NCBI GenBank assembly: GCA_035556195.1
Contig: DATMFK010000067.1
Span: forward strand, 310,001 to 374,000
Source of the DNA: G016756615 sp035556195
Lineage (GTDB): Bacteria; Pseudomonadota; Alphaproteobacteria; Rhizobiales; Rhizobiaceae
Length of the DNA: 64,000 nt
Direction of reading: 5' to 3'
Of the stretch, positions 1-6,427 are shown in pieces (position 1 is the stretch's first letter; each line of letters begins with the position of its first letter). The notes under the pieces are model-generated. The model was not told where the DNA came from. It worked only from the letters and a program-made list of their open reading frames with translations, and did no database searches. The position numbers were made by a program, and so were the translations under genes.

Positions 1-1015
1 GCTCTCCCGTCATGTCCTCTCCGTCGAGATGAAGAAGGTCGAACACGTAATAAACCATCCGGCTGGTGCGGTGTTCGGACAGGTCGAGTTGGAGGGCCGA
101 GAAGGACGAACCGCCCTTATCGTCGGGTACCACGATCTCACCGTCGATGAGGGCGGTGTCGCAGTCGAACTCGGCCAGCGCCGACGGAATGGCCGTTCCA
201 AAACGGTCGGTCCAGTCGAGCCCCGTCCGGGTCTTCAGGGTGACCTTTCCGCCCTCGATCCGGGCTTGCATGCGATAGCCGTCGAACTTGACCTCGTGCA
301 GCCAATAGTCTCCGACGGGGGGCGTGCTTTCGAGACGGGCGAGGCATGGCGGGATGAAATCCGGCAAGCTCTGTCCGCGGGATTTGGTTTTGTCGGCCGT
401 CTTTCGGCTTGTGGCTTTAGGCTTCGCCTTGCCGTCGCCATGTTCGCCCTTGGCCACCTCCTCGATCGTCAATCCCGATTTGACCGAGCGCGGTTCGTCT
501 TCGAGTACGTCTCCCCTCGTCGTGGCGAAGTCGTCCTTGGATTTGATCAGCAGCCAATTCTCTCGCTTTTCGCCGCCCCGAGGACGCAGGCGCACGAGAT
601 GCCAGGTTCCGTGCAGCTTCTCGCCCTGGAGCTCGAAGCGCAGATGCCCCTTCTTCAGGCCGGCGGCTGGATCGCCCTCGGGTTTCCACGTCCCCCTGTC
701 CCAGACGATGACCGGCCCGGCGCCGTATTGTTTGGCGGGGATAACGCCCTCGAATGTGGCGTAGTCGAGCGGATGGTCCTCGACATGGACGGCCAGACGC
801 TTTTCGGACGGGTCGAGGCTCGGTCCGCGCGTGACGGCCCAGCTCCACAAGACCCCGTCATGTTCGAGGCGAAGGTCATAGTGCAGCCGCGTCGCATCGT
901 GCTTGTGGATGACGAAGGCGAGACCCGGCTCCGTGTCCTTGCGGCGCCTCCTTCCCCGCGGCTCGCCGGTGATCCTGAAATTCCGCTTCGCCCTGTATTG
1001 CTCGAGATTGGCCAT
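1..1015 (-). CDS. ligD: ATP-dependent DNA ligase LigD, N-terminal part (3' end outside window)
   Basis: The minus strand carries an open frame of 338 codons beginning MANLEQYRAKRNF and running off the left edge. Residues ~25-150 match the LigD 3'-phosphoesterase domain, including the VIHKHDATRLHYD metal-binding stretch. The ATP-dependent ligase domain starts near residue 210; the adenylated lysine is K243 in EVKFDGYR, and DGEIV of motif III follows. LigD seals double-strand breaks with Ku in bacterial NHEJ; in rhizobia a polymerase domain usually follows, which would lie outside the window. The ATG at 1015 gives the family-typical N-terminus. An EcfG-like promoter sits 57 nt upstream, and mbfA is divergent. 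No ku gene is visible in the window. The long frame on the opposite strand is a shadow. Confidence 0.93.
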   Translation of the reverse strand, partial: MANLEQYRAKRNFRITGEPRGRRRRKDTEPGLAFVIHKHDATRLHYDLRLEHDGVLWSWAVTRGPSLDPSEKRLAVHVEDHPLDYATFEGVIPAKQYGAGPVIVWDRGTWKPEGDPAAGLKKGHLRFELQGEKLHGTWHLVRLRPRGGEKRENWLLIKSKDDFATTRGDVLEDEPRSVKSGLTIEEVAKGEHGDGKAKPKATSRKTADKTKSRGQSLPDFIPPCLARLESTPPVGDYWLHEVKFDGYRMQARIEGGKVTLKTRTGLDWTDRFGTAIPSALAEFDCDTALIDGEIVVPDDKGGSSFSALQLDLSEHRTSRMVYYVFDLLHLDGEDMTGE

Positions 1016-1071
1016 ATCGTTCCACGTGGCAGACGGTTGCGATAGCGCGAGGCGCCGGCTTATCGCGGGCC

Positions 1072-1096
1072 AACGTGCCCGTCCGACGAAGGTTCC
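1072..1096 (-). promoter_or_regulatory. EcfG-type general stress promoter of ligD
   Basis: Read on the minus strand, GGAAC (1096-1092) is followed by 17 nt ending in C and then GTT (1074-1072). This fits the alphaproteobacterial EcfG/RpoE2 consensus GGAAC-N16-CGTT exactly. It lies 57 nt upstream of the ligD start codon. Control of NHEJ genes by the general stress sigma factor has been reported in Sinorhizobium, so the placement is biologically sensible. Functionality is inferred. Confidence 0.65.
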
Positions 1097-1118
1097 TTGC
1101 CCGCTGGCCAGCGGCGGC

Positions 1119-1147
1119 TTGACGGGGATCAGCGCGATCCATAGTTT
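1119..1147 (+). promoter_or_regulatory. Housekeeping promoter of mbfA overlapping the Irr box
   Basis: TTGACG (1119-1124) and TAGTTT (1142-1147) are separated by exactly 17 nt. The -10 hexamer shares bases with the Irr operator that begins at 1144, so Irr bound there would block RNA polymerase. Predicted transcription would start near 1154, about 22 nt before the ATG of mbfA. Confidence 0.5.
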
Positions 1148-1162
1148 AGAATCATTCTAAAC
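1144..1162. promoter_or_regulatory. Iron control element (Irr box)
   Basis: GTTTAGAATCATTCTAAAC is a perfect 19-nt palindrome centred on C1153. It matches the rhizobial ICE motif (TTTAGAA...TTCTAAA) bound by the haem-responsive regulator Irr. It directly precedes mbfA, a known Irr target in Agrobacterium and Bradyrhizobium, where Irr represses the gene under low iron. Confidence 0.88.
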
Positions 1163-1175
1163 TTTGGTGTTCCCA

Positions 1176-2159
1176 ATGCTTTCTCGCGTCTTCGGCTTCG
1201 GCCGCCGCTCCTTCGATTCCTTGTCCGAACAGGAGATCCTCGCGCTGGCGATTTCCTCGGAGGAGGATGATGGCCGCATCTACCGGGCCTATGCCGATGG
1301 GCTTCGAGACGAGTTCCCTCAATCCGCCCGGGTGTTCGATGAGATGGCCGACGAGGAGGACTCGCATCGAGCCGCGTTGATCGAGCTGCACCGCAAGCGC
1401 TTCGGCGAACGAATCCCTCTGATTCGCCGTGAGCACGTGCGCGGCTATTATGACCGCAAGCCCGACTGGCTCGTGCGCCCGCTTGGCATCGACCGGGTAA
1501 GATCGCAGGCCGAAGAGATGGAGAGGCAGGCGGAACGATTCTACGTGGAAGCGGCGAAGAGGGCAGGGGACGCAGCGACGCGCAAGCTGCTTGGTGATCT
1601 TGCCGCCGCTGAACGCGATCACGAAACACTGGCGCACCGGCTCGGCGAGAGGCTGGTCCCGGAGGACGTGCGGGCCGAGGAAGCGACGACCGAAAGACGG
1701 CAGTTCATCCTGACCTATGTCCAGCCGGGTCTTGCCGGCTTGATGGACGGCTCAGTCTCGACGCTGGCGCCGATCTTCGCGGCTGCCTTCGCGACGCAGG
1801 ATACGTGGCAGACCTTCCTCGTCGGATTGTCCGCCTCGGTCGGCGCCGGTATTTCCATGGGCTTCACCGAGGCCGCGCATGACGACGGCAAGCTTTCCGG
1901 GCGCGGCTCGCCGCTGAAGCGCGGCCTGTCGTCGGGCATCATGACGGCGATAGGAGGCCTCGGCCACGCTCTGCCGTATCTCATCCCTCATTTCTGGACC
2001 GCGACAGGCGTGGCTGCCGCAGTCGTGTTCGTGGAGCTCTGGGCGATCGCCTTCATCCAGAACCGCTTCATGGAGACGCCTTTCCTGCGTGCCGCCTTCC
2101 AGGTGGTCCTCGGCGGGGCCCTCGTCTTCGGTGCCGGCGTTCTGATCGGCAACGCCTGA
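1176..2159 (+). CDS. mbfA: Membrane-bound ferritin / iron exporter MbfA
   Basis: This 327-residue protein has an N-terminal ferritin-like (erythrin-type) domain (~residues 12-165) with carboxylate ligands at E29-E30 and an EExxH motif at E60-H64. A C-terminal VIT1/CCC1-type membrane domain follows (~residues 185-327) with about four to five hydrophobic segments. The family exports excess ferrous iron and protects against peroxide in Agrobacterium and Bradyrhizobium. ATG 1176 gives the family-typical start; in-frame TTG 1164 and GTG 1167 lie very close to the Irr box and are less likely. No strong Shine-Dalgarno sequence is seen before the ATG. The perfect Irr box and a -35/-10 pair lie just upstream, which strongly supports the assignment. 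Confidence 0.92.
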   Translation: MLSRVFGFGRRSFDSLSEQEILALAISSEEDDGRIYRAYADGLRDEFPQSARVFDEMADEEDSHRAALIELHRKRFGERIPLIRREHVRGYYDRKPDWLVRPLGIDRVRSQAEEMERQAERFYVEAAKRAGDAATRKLLGDLAAAERDHETLAHRLGERLVPEDVRAEEATTERRQFILTYVQPGLAGLMDGSVSTLAPIFAAAFATQDTWQTFLVGLSASVGAGISMGFTEAAHDDGKLSGRGSPLKRGLSSGIMTAIGGLGHALPYLIPHFWTATGVAAAVVFVELWAIAFIQNRFMETPFLRAAFQVVLGGALVFGAGVLIGNA

Positions 2160-2363
2160 TGGCGGTAGCTTGCTGTAAGGGAAGTTGCGATGACAGAAGC
2201 CGAGTTCTTGCGACGCCAGCGATCCCTCGTGGGAGTTCCCCGCCACTGTTCGGCGGCCTGACCGCGCCGAGCTGCTTTTGGTTCTGTCGTCGATGTCGAT
2301 CCGACATTGGCCGGCACGCTCTTCCGGAGGTTGCCGGCCTAAGAATTTCCCCATAGTGTAGCT

Positions 2364-2503
2364 GCGTTCTCAGGGCGGGGTGGAAGTCCCCACCGGCGGT
2401 ATGCGACCTTAGTTGCGAGCCCGCGAGCGCCTTCTGCGGAAGGGTCAAGCAGATCAGGTGAGATGCCTGGGCCGACGGTTATAGTCCGGATGAAAGAGAA
2501 CGG
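2364..2503 (+). promoter_or_regulatory. FMN riboswitch (RFN element)
   Basis: The conserved RFN blocks occur in order: TCAGGGCGGGGTGGAA near 2369, CCCCACCGGCGGT near 2389, the GCCCGCGAGCGCCT core near 2420, GTCAAGCAGATCAGGTGAGA near 2445, then GCCGACGGTTATAGTCCGGA and the closing GAAAGAGAACG at 2492-2502. It sits 80 nt upstream of ribH2. A small hairpin (TGTCC-TTC-GGACA, 2515-2527) follows without a U-run, so whether control is transcriptional or translational cannot be decided by eye. Confidence 0.96.
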
Positions 2504-2581
2504 GTGATTTTTGGTGTCCTTCGGACAACGAGAATCGCGCGTGATCGCCTTGGGTGACGTGTCGTTACAGAGGAGATCACC

Positions 2582-3016
2582 ATGACACCCACCCGCTATG
2601 CCTTCGTCAAAGCCAACTGGCACGCTGAAATCGTAGACAGGGCGCTCGAAGGATTTTGTGAGCTTATTCCTTCCGAACACGTTGATGTATTTGACGTTCC
2701 AGGGGCTTTCGAGCTGCCGTTGCTTGCCCGCGACCTTGCGGCAACGGGGCGGTATGCCGCTGTCATCGCCGCTGCATTCGTCGTCGATGGAGGGATCTAC
2801 CGCCACGAGTTCGTCGCTCAAGCCGTAGTGGACGGGCTGATGCGCGCCGGCATGGATACGGGCGTCCCTGTCCTTTCCGTATCCTTGACGCCTCATCACT
2901 ATCAAGAGACCGAACACCACATGCAGATTTATCGCACTCACTTTGTCGAAAAGGGCCGTGAAGCTGCACGAGCGGCGATAATGGTTGGGAAAGCCCGCAG
3001 GTTGGCCGCCGCGTGA
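2582..3016 (+). CDS. ribH2: 6,7-dimethyl-8-ribityllumazine synthase, type II
   Basis: This enzyme condenses 5-amino-6-ribitylaminouracil with 3,4-dihydroxy-2-butanone 4-phosphate, the penultimate step of riboflavin synthesis in the cytoplasm. The 144-residue protein has the lumazine synthase pattern: an FVKANWH start region, the VPGAFELPLLA substrate loop at ~residues 40-50, and VVDGGIYRHEFV with the catalytic-type histidine. The substitution of the usual KG-T loop by VDGGIYRHE and the short length match the RibH2 type of Brucella and Mesorhizobium. AGAGGAG precedes the ATG. It is a lone rib gene under an FMN riboswitch; the rest of the pathway must be encoded elsewhere. Confidence 0.94.
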   Translation: MTPTRYAFVKANWHAEIVDRALEGFCELIPSEHVDVFDVPGAFELPLLARDLAATGRYAAVIAAAFVVDGGIYRHEFVAQAVVDGLMRAGMDTGVPVLSVSLTPHHYQETEHHMQIYRTHFVEKGREAARAAIMVGKARRLAAA

Positions 3017-3062
3017 GATCGCCGGAGGATGGTGCTGCTGCACCGTTCTCCGCCCCACTACA

Positions 3063-3107
3063 GCATGTCGCCCAAAAGTGCGCAGCGGTTTTGGGACAAC
3101 GACATGC
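3063..3107. repeat. Extragenic palindromic repeat, GCATGTCG type
   Basis: GCATGTCG (3063-3070) and CGACATGC (3100-3107) form an inverted repeat. The inner bases CCCAAAA and TTTTGGG also pair. The sequence resembles a highly repeated intergenic element of Mesorhizobium-like genomes, as I recall it. It lies downstream of ribH2. Confidence 0.6.
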
Positions 3108-3117
3108 GCAAAGCAAC

Positions 3118-3158
3118 TAAAGCGTGTCGCCGAATCCGATTATCGGCGACACGCTTTA
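3118..3158. repeat. 16-bp perfect inverted repeat, terminator-like
   Basis: Arms 3118-3133 and 3143-3158 (TAAAGCGTGTCGCCGA and its complement) pair perfectly over 16 bp with a 9-nt loop. It adjoins the GCATGTCG repeat, suggesting one composite extragenic element. Convergent position between ribH2 and the ABM gene means it may end both transcripts, although no clear T-run follows. Confidence 0.65.
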
Positions 3159-3203
3159 AGCGGCGCTCAAAGTCGCCAAGGGAGGCTGGGAAAAAGCTAC
3201 TCC

Positions 3204-3548
3204 TTAGCCATGCATGGCCCTGCTGTCCGCCGGCGCCTCGGCGCGATCCGTCAGCCCGTAGTCGCGCATCACGTGGGCGATGCGCAGCCGATAGCCCGCG
3301 AAGATGCCGGCCCGGCCCAGCTGCTGTGCTCGCCGGTGCTGTTCCGTCTTGCGCCATTCTTCAACCGCTTGCTCGTCGCGCCAGAAGGAGAGCGACAGCA
3401 ACCGGCTTGGATCGGTGAGGCTCTGGAACCGCTCGACCGAGATGAAGCCGTCATTGCCTTCCAGCAGGGGACGAAGGTCGGCGGCGATGCCGAGATAGGC
3501 GTCGCGCCGGCCTTCCGCCGACTGAACTTCGAAGATGACGGCAATCAT
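3204..3548 (-). CDS. Antibiotic biosynthesis monooxygenase (ABM)-fold protein
   Basis: This 114-residue protein begins MIAVIFEVQSAEGRRDAYL and contains the ferredoxin-like ABM pattern: an opening beta strand, GNDGFISVERFQSL near residues 31-44, and LSFWRDEQAVEEWRKTEQHRRAQ near 53-73. ABM proteins are small cofactor-free oxygenases or haem/quinone-handling proteins; the substrate here is unknown. Its start codon overlaps the stop of the upstream NIPSNAP gene (ATGA), so the two are translationally coupled. The same pairing next to an ArsR-type regulator suggests a small inducible operon. Confidence 0.82.
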   Translation of the reverse strand: MIAVIFEVQSAEGRRDAYLGIAADLRPLLEGNDGFISVERFQSLTDPSRLLSLSFWRDEQAVEEWRKTEQHRRAQQLGRAGIFAGYRLRIAHVMRDYGLTDRAEAPADSRAMHG

Positions 3549-3877
3549 GGGGCGATCCTTTGCGCATGCGGCCCGGAGGCGAGCTTCAGGAAGATGCGGT
3601 CCTCGCGGCGGATGAACTGCTCGCGGCGCGCGAATTCGTAATTCTCCTTGCCCAGCGGATCTGCCGCAAGACGCGCGCGGTAGGCCTCGTAGGCTGCGAG
3701 GCTTTCGATGTTGTAGATACCATAGGCCGCTGTCGCCGATCCCTCATGGGGCGCGAAGTAACCGATCAGGTCGGCGCCGCAACGCGGGATCGCCTGTCCC
3801 CAGTTGCGTGCATATTCGAAGAAGGCATCCCTCCGGAACGGATCGATCTCGTAGCGGATGAAGCAGGTGATTGTCAT
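3545..3877 (-). CDS. NIPSNAP family protein
   Basis: This 110-residue protein starts MTITCFIRYEIDPFRRDAFF and has the NIPSNAP dimeric alpha-beta barrel pattern: an FxRYxIDP opening, GADLIGYFAPHEGSATAAYGI near residues 34-55, and YEAYRARLAADP near 63-75. NIPSNAP proteins share the ABM fold; their biochemical role is not settled. It is coupled by a 4-nt overlap to the ABM gene and lies downstream of a DUF1127 gene on the same strand. Confidence 0.85.
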   Translation of the reverse strand: MTITCFIRYEIDPFRRDAFFEYARNWGQAIPRCGADLIGYFAPHEGSATAAYGIYNIESLAAYEAYRARLAADPLGKENYEFARREQFIRREDRIFLKLASGPHAQRIAP

Positions 3878-3908
3878 TGGGCTTCCCTTGTACGTGCAAT
3901 CATCATTC

Positions 3909-3925
3909 GAGCTTCGCCGAAGCTC
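3909..3925. promoter_or_regulatory. Perfect 17-nt palindrome between DUF1127 and NIPSNAP genes
   Basis: GAGCTTCG and CGAAGCTC flank a single C. It lies directly after the DUF1127 stop codon and 32 nt before the NIPSNAP start. It could be an attenuator hairpin or an operator for the nearby ArsR-type regulator. No T-run follows, so a standard terminator is less likely. Confidence 0.45.
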
Positions 3926-4159
3926 TCAATCTGCCGACATGCTAGCCTTTGGCCGCCAGAAGGGCTGAGCGCATTCTCGGCGAGCCTCCTCGGCCGACAC
4001 CCCGATGTCGGCGAGCAGGCGATCGTCCAGTTCGGCAAGCGCCAGGCGCTGATGATAGCGGTCGTACCATCGCGCGAGCAGCGATCCAGCGCGGCCGGGA
4101 AAACGCCATGCGCGCAGGGGGGCGACGGAAGGCAGGCTTGCTTGATGGGCGGGTGTCAT
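3926..4159 (-). CDS. DUF1127 small protein
   Basis: This 77-residue protein carries the DUF1127 core near its C-terminus (RLALAELDDRLLADIGVS at ~38-55, then REC and PFWR). DUF1127 proteins are small arginine-rich proteins of alphaproteobacteria; some bind RNA and influence phosphate or stress physiology, but no role is assigned here. ATG 4159 follows AAGGAGC and is clearly the start; the longer frame upstream overlaps the divergent regulator and is not needed. Only 66 bp separate it from the ArsR-family gene, so both share a divergent promoter region. Confidence 0.82.
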   Translation of the reverse strand: MTPAHQASLPSVAPLRAWRFPGRAGSLLARWYDRYHQRLALAELDDRLLADIGVSAEEARRECAQPFWRPKASMSAD

Positions 4160-4225
4160 GGCGGCTCCTTTCACGTGGCCAGTATACGTCTTGCCGAGCA
4201 CGAATGCTTCGACTAGGATCAAACT

Positions 4226-4906
4226 ATGCGTGAAGGACCTGACATTGCCCGTATTGCCAGCCTGGTGGGTGATCCCGCCCGCGCCAACATGCTGACGGCG
4301 CTGATGGATGGCGGCGCCCTCACGGCATCGGAACTGGCGGTCGAGGCTGGCGTGACGTTGCCGACCGCAAGTTCGCATCTGGCCAAGCTGATGGATGGCG
4401 GCTTACTGGCGTTGAACGCGCAGGGTCGCCATCGGTATTATGCATTGGCCGGGCGTGAGGTCGCTTCGATGCTCGAGGCGATCATGGGCGTTGCCGCGTC
4501 GGTCGGTCCCAGGCGTACGCGGCCAGGTCCCCGCGACGCCACCATGCGGGAGGCCCGCGTCTGCTACGATCATCTGGCCGGCGAGCACGCCGTCGCCATG
4601 CTCGACAATTTCCTGCAGCGTGGAATCCTCGTCCGCGAGGGTGACCGGCTTGCGTTGGCCAGCAGGGGTGCGGGGTTCTTCGAGGCCGCCGGGATCGATA
4701 CGACTGCTCTCGTCAAGCCGCGCCGGGCGGTCTGTCGCTCCTGCCTGGACTGGAGCGTTCGCCGTTCGCACCTGGCCGGCACGCTGGGTGCGGCAATCCT
4801 GGAAAAGATCCTTTCGGAAAAATGGGCTCGACGGGAAAAGGGCGGTCGCGCCATTATTTTCGCGCCGAGGGGAAAGCAGGCATTCGAGGCCGCCTTCCTG
4901 GCGTAG
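4226..4906 (+). CDS. ArsR-family winged-helix transcriptional regulator
   Basis: This 226-residue protein has an N-terminal ArsR-type winged helix (residues ~8-75; the recognition helix lies around VTLPTASSHLAKLMDGGLL). A long C-terminal extension contains CRSCLDWSVRRSHLAGTLGAAI (split here by family pattern: CRSC, then a helix), which could bind a metal or sense a ligand. The usual short metal-sensing ArsR proteins are about 100 residues, so this belongs to the extended HTH_20 type. It is divergent from DUF1127, NIPSNAP and ABM genes, the likely targets. The inducer is unknown. Confidence 0.85.
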   Translation: MREGPDIARIASLVGDPARANMLTALMDGGALTASELAVEAGVTLPTASSHLAKLMDGGLLALNAQGRHRYYALAGREVASMLEAIMGVAASVGPRRTRPGPRDATMREARVCYDHLAGEHAVAMLDNFLQRGILVREGDRLALASRGAGFFEAAGIDTTALVKPRRAVCRSCLDWSVRRSHLAGTLGAAILEKILSEKWARREKGGRAIIFAPRGKQAFEAAFLA

Positions 4907-5032
4907 CCCCGGCCGAACGGGAAGCGCGTGGCGATCCGTCAGATTCGCTCCCGCGCTTTGGTGGTCCCAAGCCGCTTCGGACTTTGGGAGATATGCTTTG
5001 CGTCTCGGCCGAGGCCTCGCCGGGAGTGCAGG

Positions 5033-5539
5033 TTACTCGGCCGCCTGCAGGTTCACCTTGCTTTCGGCCAGCTCGGTAAGCTTCTGGTCGGTTGCCTTTT
5101 CCTCATCGAGATTCTGCTTGAGGACCGCGGCGCAATCGTCGCGTCCCAGCTGCTTGGCCCATTCGATGAGCGTGCCGTAGCGGGTGATCTCGTAATGTTC
5201 GACCGCCTGCGCGGCCGCGATCAGCGCGGCGTCCAGGACCTGCTTGTCGTCGACCTCGCCGGCCACCTCGTTCGCTTCGGCGAGGATGCCGTCGATCGCT
5301 GGGCAGTTCACGGTCTTTGCCGTTTCGCCGTGCATCTCAAAAACCTGCTCCACCCGTGCAACGTGGCCCTTGCTTTCCTCGAGATGCTTCTGGAAGCCTT
5401 CCCGGAGCATCGGGTTGGTCGCCTTTTCGACCATGTCGGGCAGCGCTTTCACGATCTGCTTTTCGGCATAATAGATGTCGCGCAACGTATGCACGAAAAG
5501 GTCGTTGAGCGATTTGATGTCCTTCGAGAAGAAGCCCAT
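5033..5539 (-). CDS. DUF892 ferritin-like protein (YciE/YciF family)
   Basis: This 168-residue helical protein starts MGFFSKDIKSLNDLFVHTLRD. It shows the YciF/DUF892 pattern: IYYAEKQIVKALP near residues 23-35, HLEESKGHVARVEQVFE near 52-68, and EHYEITRYGTLIEWA near 113-127, whose Glu and His residues suit a ferritin-like di-iron four-helix bundle. Family members are induced by general and osmotic stress. The ATG at 5539 follows AAGGAAC and is preferred over an in-frame start 21 nt upstream. An EcfG-like promoter lies upstream, consistent with stress induction. Confidence 0.88.
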   Translation of the reverse strand: MGFFSKDIKSLNDLFVHTLRDIYYAEKQIVKALPDMVEKATNPMLREGFQKHLEESKGHVARVEQVFEMHGETAKTVNCPAIDGILAEANEVAGEVDDKQVLDAALIAAAQAVEHYEITRYGTLIEWAKQLGRDDCAAVLKQNLDEEKATDQKLTELAESKVNLQAAE

Positions 5540-5593
5540 GGCGTGTTCCTTTCCGCTCATATTGGCGCTCGTTCCGAGCGCTTCTGCGGCCTC

Positions 5594-5618
5594 AACACAT
5601 CAGGGTGCGAACAGTTCC
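5594..5618 (-). promoter_or_regulatory. EcfG-like promoter of the DUF892 gene
   Basis: On the minus strand GGAAC (5618-5614) and GTT (5596-5594) are separated by 17 nt, matching the EcfG spacing. The base before GTT is T instead of the preferred C. It lies 55 nt upstream of the DUF892 start. The remainder of 5619-5866 holds no other gene I can support. Confidence 0.5.
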
Positions 5619-5866
5619 CGACCTGCTCGAGCGACTGTTCATTTCGGCGGGCGAGATCGGAAAGCGTCACTTCCTATGTGACGAAAATATCACGTCGCGG
5701 AACTTCACCATTTCAGGCGCAACAATGCCGCGAAACATCCCCGTTTCAGCCATGATTCGTGGGCTTTTTCCGCAAAGATTAACGTTGCGTTCACCGACTA
5801 TTCACGGCTGCCCGCTACGATCCATCCAGCTTCGGACAGACATCCGGAGGGACAGGGATAAAGGCA

Positions 5867-6022
5867 ATGGCAATCTGGACCCATCTTGCGTATTACGCAT
5901 CCGCGTTTCGCGAATTCATCGCGCCCACCTACCGCCCTGAACGCCACTATATGCGCGGCCCCGGACCGGCCTGTGCACGCCGCCGCAGCGGCGCGCTCGG
6001 ACAGCACGTGACGTTTCAGTGA
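5867..6022 (+). CDS. Possible small protein, 51 residues
   Basis: A short frame reads MAIWTHLAYYASAFREF and onwards, with an aromatic N-terminal half and a basic Arg-rich second half, ending in a TGA that overlaps the 3' end of the convergent DUF1850 gene by 7 nt. An AAAGG lies 4 nt before the ATG, closer than ideal. I do not recognise the protein. It could be a chance frame; conservation of the peptide in relatives would decide. Confidence 0.3.
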   Translation: MAIWTHLAYYASAFREFIAPTYRPERHYMRGPGPACARRRSGALGQHVTFQ

Positions 6023-6390
6023 TCCGGCGGGCAGGCCCGTAAATTCACGGGCTCGCCCGACCGCGCGCCGAGGTCGAGGCAGGTCTCCCCGGCGCAGAGC
6101 TTCCACCCGCCACCAGTCGCTCCCGAAGAAGCCAGCAGCAGCGACTTCTGCGCCGGTAAATTCGGCGCATAGCTCCACCAGCCGTCGCGCAACACGGATC
6201 CGTCCGGGGGCTCCATGCCCGCGCCGGACCCTTTGACGCGCGCTTCGACAACCCTCAGTCCGGCCGGTGTGACGCGCCAGTCTTCCTCCCATCTCGTCTT
6301 CTCGATCGAATGGGTCCAGGAGAGCGTGAAGAACGAGGCCGCAAGGACCGTAGTCTTGCCGCCGGCGAGGATGCAGAGGCCGAGGGTCAT
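6016..6390 (-). CDS. DUF1850 protein associated with TAXI-TRAP transporter
   Basis: This 124-residue protein opens with a hydrophobic signal/anchor segment (MTLGLCILAGGKTTVLAASFF) of which the first ~21 residues are membrane-like. The DUF1850 body follows, with TRWEEDWRV, a VKGSGAGMEPP loop and a WWSYAPNLPAQKSLLLASSG stretch (read as two adjacent segments). DUF1850 genes regularly follow TAXI-type TRAP permeases; the function is unknown, but a periplasmic accessory role is plausible. It begins 37 nt after the permease stop. Confidence 0.75.
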   Translation of the reverse strand: MTLGLCILAGGKTTVLAASFFTLSWTHSIEKTRWEEDWRVTPAGLRVVEARVKGSGAGMEPPDGSVLRDGWWSYAPNLPAQKSLLLASSGATGGGWKLCAGETCLDLGARSGEPVNLRACPPDH

Positions 6391-6427
6391 TGGCAGCCAT
6401 CCAGATGGAGCGCTCCACGCACCGCCT

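Noticed and set aside
29..1045. 338-codon open frame on the plus strand
   Set aside because: Antisense to ligD, whose phosphoesterase and ligase motifs are clear.
2190..2258. Short frame (about 22 codons) upstream of the FMN riboswitch
   Set aside because: Has a plausible GGGAAG before the ATG but is too short and has no recognisable pattern; kept out of the annotation.
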